Source: Desulfobacterales bacterium
GTDB taxonomy: Bacteria > Desulfobacterota > Desulfobacteria > Desulfobacterales > JASJAZ01
Length of the DNA: 56,710 nt
NCBI GenBank assembly: GCA_030066785.1
Contig: JASJAZ010000006.1
Location: 67,504-124,213 of the forward strand
Direction of reading: 5' to 3'
Shown here: positions 26,733 through 34,975 of the stretch, piece by piece
How the letters are laid out: each line of letters begins with the position of its first letter
Numbering within the stretch: the stretch's first letter is position 1
The notes under the pieces: model-generated
Told to the model about the DNA's origin: nothing
The model's input: the letters and a program-made list of their open reading frames with translations, nothing else
Databases searched by the model: none
Made by a program: the position numbers and the translations under genes

Positions 26733-29672
26733 TTAGTACTTGGCCTCTGCAGTTGCAGCAGCTTGCTCCAATTGAACAATTCTTGGTGTGATAAAAATTA
26801 AGAGCTCTTCCTTATTGTCAGTTAGCACATCATTTTTAAACAGCCATTTCATCAACGGTATACGATTAAATAACGGGATACCCTCTGAACCGCTGGTTTT
26901 GGTTGTTTTAATGATGCCTCCGATTACCACGGTTTCACCGTCATTGATCAACAGTTCCGTGTTGGCCTCTTTGGTCGTGAAGGATTGATTACCGAGAATG
27001 ACCGGTCCGAGGTCTTTCTTGGTAATATTGAGACTCATCAATACACGTTGATCCGGGGTTACTTGTGGCGTAACTTCCAGCACCAGATCAATGTCTTCAA
27101 ATACGGTCACCGTATTACCGGAATCATCCAGCTTATTATATGGATAGCGTAGACCTTGGCGAATGGTGGCGGTACGGTTATCCAGTGTTACCACTTTGGG
27201 CGCCGAAATAATGCGCGATCGTCCCTCAGCCTCAGCAGCTGTTAATTGCGCATCCAAAAAGAAATTTGAACCGTCAACCAAACGCTCGAAGGTGAATCCG
27301 ATCGTTCCGGTCGAAGTCGTCGGCACATCCACATTGGCAAATGGTGTAACATCACCACCCAGCGTATTACTGCTACGCGGGCCTGCTTGCAGATTCCAAT
27401 TGATACCCAGCTCACGGGAAAAGTTTTTGTCGGCTTCAACTATCCGCGATTCAATAATGACCTGGGGTGTCACTTGGTCCAATCGCAGAATCAGCGCCTT
27501 GGCGTCTCTGATGGTCTCGGCCGTGTCGGTTAAGATGACCAGATTGGTGCGGTCGTTCACACTTACCTTGCCGCGCCCCTTAGTCAACATCGGCGTGATA
27601 TGCGGCAGGATATCCGATTTGGCGTTGGAATAATTTACTGGTATATATTCCGTAAATAACGGCGCTAATTGCTTTTCCTCCTTGCGAATTTTTTGCTCTT
27701 CTAAGATGCGCTCCCGTTTCAGTTTCTTTTCACGGGCTAAAGTTTTGATCGTTGCAATACGAATAATATCGCCTTCATAGGTAAATCCGAGTTGGTTCAT
27801 TTTGAGAATGAGATCCAAAACTTGGTCCCAGGGCACCGGTTTTTCCAATGTCAGCGTGACCTTACCACCGACATCTTTATCGATGGCAAAGTTTTTGCCA
27901 CTGACTTCCCGCAATATTCGAAAAACATTTTTGATATCTGTATCAAAAAAATCGAGCGCAATTTTCTCACCAGTATACTTAGATGTTGGTTGAGGTGCAG
28001 CCATTTGGGCCGCCACCTGCTCCTCCACCGTCATCGGTTTGGGCGCGGTTTTGGTTGTTACTTCAGCAGGAAGTGGCGCCGCCTCCTCGGTAATTTTTTC
28101 TTCTTGTTTTTCCGGTGCTTGTCCAACAACATCTTCCAATGGGGTTTCCGACCCTGGTTCCGCTTGCGTCATAATCTTTTTCCACGATGGCAATGCGACT
28201 TCTTCAACCGGTTTGGGTGGAATGGCTGAAGCCGCAAACGAAATCATGATGAAATTTTCTTCCTGCTCGATATTGTGGGGAACGTCTTCGCGTAAATCAA
28301 TATTAATTAAAGCTGTATTTTTTGGTTTTGCTGCCTGAATGGGCGTAATTCGGTTAACGGCACTTTTAAAACGAGTCGTAATTAATGGCCTTTTACGATA
28401 ATCTGGCAGATTGGCATCAAATAGGGTCAATTGGATCTTTTTGGCTTCCGGTTTTTCTACATCGTACCTAACCGGTCGTGTTGTGCCGATAATAATAAGA
28501 GATTTTCCCTCTTCCTGGCTTGAAAAATCAATTCGATTAATCCAGGCGGGGCCGGTATATTTAACCTCTGGTAATTTGGCCTCAGATTTTGCTTCCTCAA
28601 CCTTGGGTGGTTCTTTTAGTTTTTCTTTGGGTGGCTCACTAACCGGTTTGATCTCAGCTGGTTCGGGCATTTCTTTATCGGCTGTGACCGTTGATTGGGG
28701 TCCCTTGAGTTCTTTACCGGACTCAATGGTGGGACCGACTGCTTCTTTGCCCACCATAATTTCTAAGCCGTCAACAACGGATCGCGCATTATAGGACGAC
28801 AGATAAAGCTTATTGGTATCAAGTACAACCCGAATTTTATCGGGATGACCGAAATGGCGAATTTTGTTCACCCACGGTGTATCAACAGACACCGTAATTT
28901 GCTTTTTATAAGGTCTGCCCTTGGGCGCCTTAAGCCCGGGTAGGTCAAAAACAATGCGAGCCGGTTTGTCGATGGCAAAGGATGTATAATCTTTAACCAC
29001 CCCATCTGCTTTTACATGGATCTTAACGCCTTCTTCTAATTTTTCGACTGACACCGAATCTATATATTGCGCATTTGGCAATTCGCTCAAATCCGGCTTC
29101 TTATCTTCCGGTTGCATCTCTGGAGGTTGGGTTTCAGCAACAGGCTTTATGGGTAGCTCTGATTCCTCGCTAGGCTGTACCGGCTCCACATCGGTTAGCG
29201 CTTCGGCACTCATCTCTGTTTTTCGAAAGGCAATTTTTAAACCATTGCCATCACGCTCAACTTCATAGGGCACATCTTTCTTAAGGGCTATTTCCAGGCG
29301 GGTTGTATTGGCTTTGGCCATTAACTCGGTGACTTTAACTTTTTCGATGGTCTCACTTGTCGGTTCTAACAATGATTCAACATCGCCAATTGCTGTTTCT
29401 GGAAAGTAAAAGATGACACCCAACGGAAACGGCTGTTTAAAGGAGGTATAGGTAAGCAGTTGGTCACCATTGACCACCACATAGCTATTTTCCTCATCTT
29501 CGGTTGTTTCGATGCCGGTTATCGTTTTAGCTTTCGCAGAGGGCTCCATCGCTTTTGGGGTATCTTTTTGGACGGTCTTTTCTGTTGTACACCCACCCAA
29601 TATACCCATGAGAAGAAAAAATGCCGCAATCAGTGCCTGGGCTCTTAAAGGTAGCCGATATCTTTTGTCCAT
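26733..29672 (-). CDS. pilQ: Type IV pilus secretin PilQ, lipoprotein form with long N-terminal region
   Basis: PilQ forms the outer-membrane gated pore for the pilus. The protein is 979 residues, longer than many PilQ proteins. It starts with a lipoprotein signal ending in LLMGILGGC (Cys28). Several AMIN-like beta domains follow (about 45-140, 195-300 and 365-470), separated by Pro/Glu-rich linkers. Next is the secretin/TonB short N-terminal domain (IALDFFDTDIKNVFRILREVSG), an N1-type domain, and the C-terminal secretin barrel with VPLFNRIPLMKWLFK and LLIFITPRIV. The open frame begins at 29687 with TTG, but the ATG at 29672 with GGAG ahead begins the signal peptide. The upstream pilP stop overlaps this leader. 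Confidence 0.95.
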   Translation of the reverse strand: MDKRYRLPLRAQALIAAFFLLMGILGGCTTEKTVQKDTPKAMEPSAKAKTITGIETTEDEENSYVVVNGDQLLTYTSFKQPFPLGVIFYFPETAIGDVESLLEPTSETIEKVKVTELMAKANTTRLEIALKKDVPYEVERDGNGLKIAFRKTEMSAEALTDVEPVQPSEESELPIKPVAETQPPEMQPEDKKPDLSELPNAQYIDSVSVEKLEEGVKIHVKADGVVKDYTSFAIDKPARIVFDLPGLKAPKGRPYKKQITVSVDTPWVNKIRHFGHPDKIRVVLDTNKLYLSSYNARSVVDGLEIMVGKEAVGPTIESGKELKGPQSTVTADKEMPEPAEIKPVSEPPKEKLKEPPKVEEAKSEAKLPEVKYTGPAWINRIDFSSQEEGKSLIIIGTTRPVRYDVEKPEAKKIQLTLFDANLPDYRKRPLITTRFKSAVNRITPIQAAKPKNTALINIDLREDVPHNIEQEENFIMISFAASAIPPKPVEEVALPSWKKIMTQAEPGSETPLEDVVGQAPEKQEEKITEEAAPLPAEVTTKTAPKPMTVEEQVAAQMAAPQPTSKYTGEKIALDFFDTDIKNVFRILREVSGKNFAIDKDVGGKVTLTLEKPVPWDQVLDLILKMNQLGFTYEGDIIRIATIKTLAREKKLKRERILEEQKIRKEEKQLAPLFTEYIPVNYSNAKSDILPHITPMLTKGRGKVSVNDRTNLVILTDTAETIRDAKALILRLDQVTPQVIIESRIVEADKNFSRELGINWNLQAGPRSSNTLGGDVTPFANVDVPTTSTGTIGFTFERLVDGSNFFLDAQLTAAEAEGRSRIISAPKVVTLDNRTATIRQGLRYPYNKLDDSGNTVTVFEDIDLVLEVTPQVTPDQRVLMSLNITKKDLGPVILGNQSFTTKEANTELLINDGETVVIGGIIKTTKTSGSEGIPLFNRIPLMKWLFKNDVLTDNKEELLIFITPRIVQLEQAAATAEAKY

Positions 29673-29676
29673 TCGA

Positions 29677-30519
29677 TTATTCTCCAAACGGTTTTTTAAG
29701 CCTTAGTTCTCTGCGCCGGGTTTCAATGTAACCGGTCACGTTTTCAACTTCTTCCTCAACAATTACACTGTCCGGTAATATTTTTTCAACCTGTCCGGCG
29801 TTGGTGCCAATGAAAGTGCCTTCCGTTATAATATAGCCTTTTCCGGATGCCTCCTGGACAATGGCACGATTTCCGCTGGATGCCTGAACAACACCTACAA
29901 GGGTCAGTTGACTTAATTCGATCTTTTCAAGGGGCGTAAGCGGTATGCGTTTCTTACGTTTCTGTTTTTTTGAAGATTTTGTGACACCTTTATCCCTGAT
30001 GAGTGGTTTAAAAGGGTCAATCTTGCCTTTAGGGTTATAAAAGCCAGCACGGGCAAGCAGTTTTAATTCGTCATCCGGGGAACCGGTGGCCGGGGGTTTG
30101 CTTTTAGCTGCAACGACCGCTTTTTCGTCCATAGCCTGTAGTGCCGGCAATAATGCCGCTGGTTTCTCCGTATTTGGTTGCGGGCGATTGAGATCCGTTT
30201 TTTCGGTGGTAGCCACCGGTGTTTTGTCGGATTGCCCCTGCGGAGATGTTGCTTGCGGGGCTTTAATGTTTTTATTTGATTTGCTCTGAGCAATTTTTGC
30301 CTTGTCATTCGACTTCTTGGAAACGGCCTTGCTCGCCGGTTTGGCCTTTGATTTTTTCGTGACTTTCTTTACAGGCGGTTTTTTGGCAGTCTTTTGCGCA
30401 ACAATTTTTTTGCTCACTACTTTAGACGCTTCCGGCTCTTTCGGTTTTTCTTCGCAGCCTAAAAGAATCAATCCTGCAAGCATGATTGCAGTGCAATACA
30501 ATTTAAAAAGACTAAACAT
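29677..30519 (-). CDS. pilP: Type IV pilus lipoprotein PilP with lysine-rich linker
   Basis: PilP links the inner-membrane PilMNO complex to PilQ. From the ATG at 30519 the protein is 280 residues, with a lipoprotein signal ending LILLGC (Cys22). The first 100 mature residues are a low-complexity stretch dominated by Lys, Ala, Ser and Pro. The folded PilP domain is C-terminal (about 190-275: LSQLTLVGVVQASSGNRAIV...GKGYIITEGTFIGTNAG). Most PilP proteins are nearer 170-180 residues, so this linker is a large insertion. The open frame runs back to 30618, but that segment overlaps pilO and precedes the signal peptide. Confidence 0.93.
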   Translation of the reverse strand: MFSLFKLYCTAIMLAGLILLGCEEKPKEPEASKVVSKKIVAQKTAKKPPVKKVTKKSKAKPASKAVSKKSNDKAKIAQSKSNKNIKAPQATSPQGQSDKTPVATTEKTDLNRPQPNTEKPAALLPALQAMDEKAVVAAKSKPPATGSPDDELKLLARAGFYNPKGKIDPFKPLIRDKGVTKSSKKQKRKKRIPLTPLEKIELSQLTLVGVVQASSGNRAIVQEASGKGYIITEGTFIGTNAGQVEKILPDSVIVEEEVENVTGYIETRRRELRLKKPFGE

Positions 30520-30553
30520 AGATTGCAGCCCGTTCACAGATGTGAGTTTATAA

Positions 30554-31195
30554 TTACGTCCGTCGTTTGCGTTTGCGAGGCGTACGCTTCTTTTTCTTTT
30601 TAGGTCGCGGTTCAACAAATTGGTACGTCACAGCCGTACAGGAGGTAGTTAATTTGGATCCCTTTTTGCTTTTGGCCATGGTAATATTGTTAATATTTAC
30701 GATACGCGGTAAAATCGCAAGGCTATCGAAAAAAAGTGCAACATTATGATAATTTCCAACAACCTTGATAGCCACCGGTATTTCTGCATAGAAATCACGC
30801 CGCCTTATCGGTTTCGGCTGAAACAGCAAAAAATCTAATCCGGCATCCTGACCGGCTTGTGAAATACCCGCAAGCAGCGTGGGAATCTCCTTTTTCTCAG
30901 GCAGCGCTTTCATGGCTATCTTAAACTGCGTTTCGGCTTTTTTGAATCTTGCCTTGAACTGCGGCAATTGTTGCGCCTTTTTTTTGGCAACCGCCAGTTT
31001 TTTCGAAAGCGATTTATAATCCTCTTTTAACTGACTGATCTTATTCAACTTGGGTCGATAGGAAAACCACGCAAATGACCCCACCAGCAGTACAATGGTT
31101 AGCACAAAAATGATAATTCGCTGAATCTTGGTAAGTTGCTCGATCCATTGAAAGACAGGTGCAAAAGAATCCGCCGAGATATTGGGTTTTTTCAT
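30554..31195 (-). CDS. pilO: Type IV pilus inner-membrane protein PilO with basic tail
   Basis: PilO pairs with PilN to form the periplasmic scaffold of the pilus machine. The 213-residue protein has a short cytoplasmic start, one membrane helix (about 28-46, IIIFVLTIVLLVGSFAWF), a coiled coil (about 50-100) and a ferredoxin-like domain to about 190. The last 18 residues are almost all Lys, Arg, Pro and Thr (PRPKKKKKRTPRKRKRRT), an unusual periplasmic tail. Its ATG overlaps the pilN stop by four bases, indicating tight coupling. Confidence 0.93.
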   Translation of the reverse strand: MKKPNISADSFAPVFQWIEQLTKIQRIIIFVLTIVLLVGSFAWFSYRPKLNKISQLKEDYKSLSKKLAVAKKKAQQLPQFKARFKKAETQFKIAMKALPEKKEIPTLLAGISQAGQDAGLDFLLFQPKPIRRRDFYAEIPVAIKVVGNYHNVALFFDSLAILPRIVNINNITMAKSKKGSKLTTSCTAVTYQFVEPRPKKKKKRTPRKRKRRT

Positions 31196-31791
31196 TTTTT
31201 CTGCTTTTTAGGTTTTTTGGATGCCTTTTTTCTTGGTTTTTTAGCTTTGGCCACGCGTTTGTTCGCGGTAATGGCAAAACTTTTCAAGTTGTTTTTACCG
31301 ATCCGCTTTTGATTGACTTTCTTTAAGCTTATCGATGAAAAGAGCTTGGATCTTTCCATGCGCGTCATAAAATCTGCTACCGTCTGATTGTCCAAAGCTA
31401 TTCCGTTGAGATTTATGCGGCGACCTTGGTTTTTTAAACTCGTAATCCACATCCGCTCCGGTACAACCAGCTGGGTCATCGCATCCAGCATTTTAACAGG
31501 CTCTTTGCGGTTTAGCTCCAGATTGCGGATCACGCGGGTTTTTCTCTGCAGCAAGTTCAGCTTCTTTTTTATCTGGTCAACCTGCCTGGCTTTTTTTTGA
31601 GTGGCGGTAAGCTGCTTTTTAGTCGATGCGATATTGCTTTCCAGTTCGGAAATTTTACTTCCTAATGTTGTATTATAGTAAACCAAAACGACACTGATGA
31701 ACAATAGCGAAAGAAGGAAAACAGAAATTTGACGGCGAATGTTTTCTTTGCGCCGAGCGGCTCGAAATGGAATTAAATTTATTTTTATCAT
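31192..31791 (-). CDS. pilN: Type IV pilus inner-membrane protein PilN with basic tail
   Basis: PilN is the partner of PilO. The 199-residue protein starts with MIKINLIPFR, the conserved INLLP-type peptide that docks into PilM. A membrane helix follows (about 22-42), then a coiled coil and a ferredoxin-like periplasmic domain. The C-terminal 24 residues (176-199) are mostly Lys and Arg with a few Ala and Pro, like the tail of PilO. The start overlaps the pilM stop by four bases and the stop overlaps the pilO start by four bases. Confidence 0.94.
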   Translation of the reverse strand: MIKINLIPFRAARRKENIRRQISVFLLSLLFISVVLVYYNTTLGSKISELESNIASTKKQLTATQKKARQVDQIKKKLNLLQRKTRVIRNLELNRKEPVKMLDAMTQLVVPERMWITSLKNQGRRINLNGIALDNQTVADFMTRMERSKLFSSISLKKVNQKRIGKNNLKSFAITANKRVAKAKKPRKKASKKPKKQKK

Positions 31792-32843
31792 TTATCGTCC
31801 ACCCTTCGAGTTGCAAGCCCCATACAGATAGCCGCCTGAGGGGCGACCACATCCAAATAGGCTGGATCAAAATGATTGGCATCGACATGCAGATTCTCAA
31901 ATGGTTTAATAGTTTCGACTTTCGCTGAGGTTTCGGCAGCAAGGAGTTTGCGAAATTCTTTTATGTTTGCACCTCCGCCGCTTAATACGATTCGCTTGAT
32001 CTGGTCATCGGGATAGGTCGAGTAGAAAAAATCGAGAGCACGCCGGATTTCGGTACACCAATCCGAAACTACCGATGTGATGATACCATTTAAATCTTCG
32101 GCTGATATTTTGTCTGTTTCCTCACCGTGCTTAATCTCCTCGGCCTCTTCGGCAGTGCAATCGGCCATGGACACTATTTTTTGGTTAATTTGACCGCAGC
32201 CCAAACTAACATCCCGCATAAAAACAGACTCATTGTTTTTCAAAATATTCAACGAGGTCTTGCTAGCCCCAATATCAATCAGGGCCACACTTTCATTGTG
32301 AGCTTCATAATTGGTTTCAAAAACATTTTGAAGCGCAAAGGCATCCACATCTATGATACAGGGATTCAAACCTGCCATTTGGGATAGATTGATATAGTCA
32401 TTAACTATCTCTTTTTTGGCAGCGACCAATAAAACACTCATCTGATTGGGATTGTTAGGGTTATCGCCAATGATTTGAAAATCCAAATTGACATCGGCAA
32501 CGTCAAAGGGGATATACTGCTCTGCCTCAAAATGGATGGTTTCCTGGAGTTGTTCTTCAGACATGGTTTGTACGTTTATTTTTTTAACAATAATCGAGTA
32601 GCCGCCGATCGAAATTGCTACATTCTGTTCTTTGATGCCATAAGATTTAAAAAGCTCGCGGATGCCCTCGGCAGCGGCTTCAGGATCTTTGATGGTGCCC
32701 TCAGCAATCACACCGGGGGGGATATCCAGCATACCAAATTTCTTAAGAACCTGTCCTTTTTTGGTGGCAGCAATTTCTCCTGCCTTTATGGAGCTTGAAC
32801 CGATATCTAGCCCAATCAGGCGATCCTTTTTTCCAAAAAGCAT
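31788..32843 (-). CDS. pilM: Type IV pilus assembly ATPase-like protein PilM
   Basis: PilM is a cytoplasmic actin/FtsA-like protein that binds the N-terminus of PilN and couples the alignment complex to the motor. The 351-residue protein has the nucleotide-binding signature GLDIGSSSIKAGEI at the N-terminus, the second phosphate loop VALIDIGASKTSLNIL, and the adenosine-binding IKRIVLSGGGANIKEF. Length is normal. It lies two bases downstream of the small HTH gene and opens the pilMNOPQ block. Confidence 0.95.
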   Translation of the reverse strand: MLFGKKDRLIGLDIGSSSIKAGEIAATKKGQVLKKFGMLDIPPGVIAEGTIKDPEAAAEGIRELFKSYGIKEQNVAISIGGYSIIVKKINVQTMSEEQLQETIHFEAEQYIPFDVADVNLDFQIIGDNPNNPNQMSVLLVAAKKEIVNDYINLSQMAGLNPCIIDVDAFALQNVFETNYEAHNESVALIDIGASKTSLNILKNNESVFMRDVSLGCGQINQKIVSMADCTAEEAEEIKHGEETDKISAEDLNGIITSVVSDWCTEIRRALDFFYSTYPDDQIKRIVLSGGGANIKEFRKLLAAETSAKVETIKPFENLHVDANHFDPAYLDVVAPQAAICMGLATRRVDDK

Positions 32844-32845
32844 AG

Positions 32846-33049
32846 TTATTTTTTATTCCCAAAGACTTTGTAATGATCAGAAATTTTGTAGCCCAATGCC
32901 AACAGAATCTTGCGTTTGGTCTCCATGCGGCATGGCAAACCATTTTCAATTCGAGTGATTGTTATCGGAGAGATATTTGCTTTTCGGCCAAGCTCGGCCT
33001 TACTCATTAAAAGAGATTCTCTGACTCTTTTCAATGAATTTTTTGTCAT
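32846..33049 (-). CDS. Small XRE-type helix-turn-helix protein at the head of the pil operon
   Basis: This 67-residue protein is almost entirely an XRE-family HTH (residues 3-58: LKRVRESLLMSKAELGRKANISPITITRIENG). There is no partner domain. The frame extends to 33073, but the ATG at 33049, with GGAG about 10 bases upstream, starts where XRE domains normally start. It lies two bases ahead of pilM, so it is part of the same transcript and could autoregulate the pilus operon. It may instead regulate the divergent kinase genes. Confidence 0.8.
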   Translation of the reverse strand: MTKNSLKRVRESLLMSKAELGRKANISPITITRIENGLPCRMETKRKILLALGYKISDHYKVFGNKK

Positions 33050-33550
33050 AAACCCAACATCTCCACGCCGCAATTACGAAAAATTATCAGAAAATGTACT
33101 ATAATTAAAATAAATTTATATATTAACTCATTAAAATGTACCGTATATGCATATAAAGTCAAGAAAATTGAATGCTAATTATATATAAATTACATATAAT
33201 TATATCAAACTGCCTTATATTGTAATCCGTTCCTCGTTAGTTACTAGATATTGTATATTGCCACCAATGAAACATTATTTAGCGACAAGGTAATTATCGG
33301 TTGCTATCACTATGGACCTAAGAACAAATTAAAAACCTATTCTTTAATAGCATCTGAGACGTCATTTACAGCCAGCTGGCTCAATGCAATGATCAGTATC
33401 GATCACTCTTATTTCTTATTTCCAGCATCTTGGATGGCATTGCCTGGCATTATTTGCACAGAGTGAATTCAAAGCTTTTTGACATATTTTAATTCAACGT
33501 CTATATGTAGTATAGTCGATTGGCGTTTAAATTGCATCGATTTTTTAAAA
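33050..33550. other. AT-rich divergent control region, pil operon versus kinase genes
   Basis: This stretch separates the HTH-pil operon (minus) from the histidine kinase gene (plus). It is very AT-rich, with repeated ATATAAT-like blocks around 33170-33210. No gene is recognisable. A candidate pil promoter is listed separately. I could not identify a sigma-54 GG-N10-GC element here by eye, which matters because the divergent regulator is a sigma-54 type activator. Confidence 0.4.
33135..33162 (-). promoter_or_regulatory. Candidate promoter of the HTH-pilMNOPQ operon
   Basis: On the minus strand, TTGACT (33162-33157) and TACATT (33140-33135) are separated by 16 bases, about 85 bases before the HTH start. 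The match is fair, but the region is AT-rich. Confidence 0.35.
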
Positions 33551-34972
33551 ATGAAAAAAGATACGAACGAAGATAAAATAAAGCCTTTTAGGCTGGTAAA
33601 ATACTTTACATTTACGAGTCTGATCGTCATTTTTTGCGGCACGCTGGTTTTATCGGTACTGAATACCCAATGGGCCCGGACCATGCAGCGCAAGAAAAGC
33701 GAGGACTTTGCGCTGCTATTGATCGAAAACTTAAACCACCAAGTTTTTCTCCAATTTGTATTACCTGTCTATTTAAAATACGGCCGCATCCAATTACGTA
33801 ATCAAGAGCAATTTGAACGCTTAGATAAAATCGTACGCAGCACCTTGCACAGTTTTAATGTTGAAAGTGTAAATATCTATGACCTAAATGGTACGATATC
33901 ATACAGCTTTGATCAGACCAATGTTGGGCGGACAATTATCGTTAGTGCCAACTATCAGGCTGCCATAAAAGGCCGATCAACATCCAAGCTCATCCAACGG
34001 GGTAGTTTCTGGGAAATTTCATTTGGGATACCAAAGGAAAGCCGGGTCGTCACGTTTGCGCCTTTGCGCGCCGAAAAACCGCTATCCAGATTATCAGGGC
34101 CGGTACTTGGTGTGGTTGAAATCGTACAAGACCTTTCAGATGAATATCGGAACATATTCAAAGATCAAATAGTGGTTGTTATCACCGGTGCTGTGGTTAT
34201 GGGATTTTTGCTGCTGGTGCTCATTCTCGTTGTTAAGCGTGGGGAAAATATCATTGAAACCCGTGCCCTTGAGCGGTTGAAACTCGAAGAAAAATTGAGT
34301 CAGGCGGAACGGCTATCCTCTCTGGGTGAAATGACCGCGGCCATATCCCACGAAATTCGCAATCCTCTTGGTATCATTAAAAGTTCCGCCGAACATCTTA
34401 AAAAAAAGGGATTGCCAGATGATCCCTCCTTTAAAATCATTGATATTATCGTTGAGGAAGCTAGACGTTTAAACTCAATTATAACCGACTTTATCAACTT
34501 TGCACGCCCTCGTAATCCAAATCTGCAGCCGTGCGGCGTTGAAGAGATCATCGAAAAAAATCTTAATTTTTTATCCGCGCAAGCGAAAGAGCAGGGAATT
34601 CAGATCATTAAACAACTTAATGGCCAAAGCCCGGAAATCGTTGCCGACAAAGAGATGCTGTATCAGGCATTTCTCAATATCGCGTTAAATGCCATGCAGG
34701 CGATGCCTACAGGTGGTGAAATGGTCATTGAAACAAAATCGAATGATCATTTCGTCAAGGTAATTTTCGACGATACCGGAGAGGGCATTGCGGATGAAAT
34801 CATATCTAAAATTTGGGATCCTTTTTTTACTTCCAAGGAAAAGGGCACTGGTCTTGGCCTTGGCATTGTTAAAAGTATCATTGAAATCCATGGCGGCCAA
34901 GTGAATGTCGCCAACAAGGCGACCAAAGGCGTACGCGTTAAGGTGAAATTGCCCATTCGGCAAGAGGCGTAA
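33551..34972 (+). CDS. Membrane sensor histidine kinase beside the pil operon
   Basis: This kinase is 473 residues from the ATG at 33551; a TTG-started frame from 33479 is also open, and neither has a strong ribosome binding site. Two membrane helices (about 18-37 and 207-228) enclose a periplasmic sensor domain of about 165 residues. HisKA follows, with the phosphorylated His267 in AISHEIRNPLGII, and then the ATPase domain with DDTGEGIADEI and GTGLGLGIVKSIIEIHGG. There is no HAMP or PAS domain between them. This layout resembles AtoS/ZraS-type kinases more than the six-helix PilS. Its partner is the regulator three bases downstream. Pilus control is suggested only by position. Confidence 0.88.
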   Translation: MKKDTNEDKIKPFRLVKYFTFTSLIVIFCGTLVLSVLNTQWARTMQRKKSEDFALLLIENLNHQVFLQFVLPVYLKYGRIQLRNQEQFERLDKIVRSTLHSFNVESVNIYDLNGTISYSFDQTNVGRTIIVSANYQAAIKGRSTSKLIQRGSFWEISFGIPKESRVVTFAPLRAEKPLSRLSGPVLGVVEIVQDLSDEYRNIFKDQIVVVITGAVVMGFLLLVLILVVKRGENIIETRALERLKLEEKLSQAERLSSLGEMTAAISHEIRNPLGIIKSSAEHLKKKGLPDDPSFKIIDIIVEEARRLNSIITDFINFARPRNPNLQPCGVEEIIEKNLNFLSAQAKEQGIQIIKQLNGQSPEIVADKEMLYQAFLNIALNAMQAMPTGGEMVIETKSNDHFVKVIFDDTGEGIADEIISKIWDPFFTSKEKGTGLGLGIVKSIIEIHGGQVNVANKATKGVRVKVKLPIRQEA

Positions 34973-34975
34973 TCC

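Noticed and set aside
27163-28229. Long open frames antisense to pilQ
   Set aside because: They mirror the pilQ codons and show no family features of their own.
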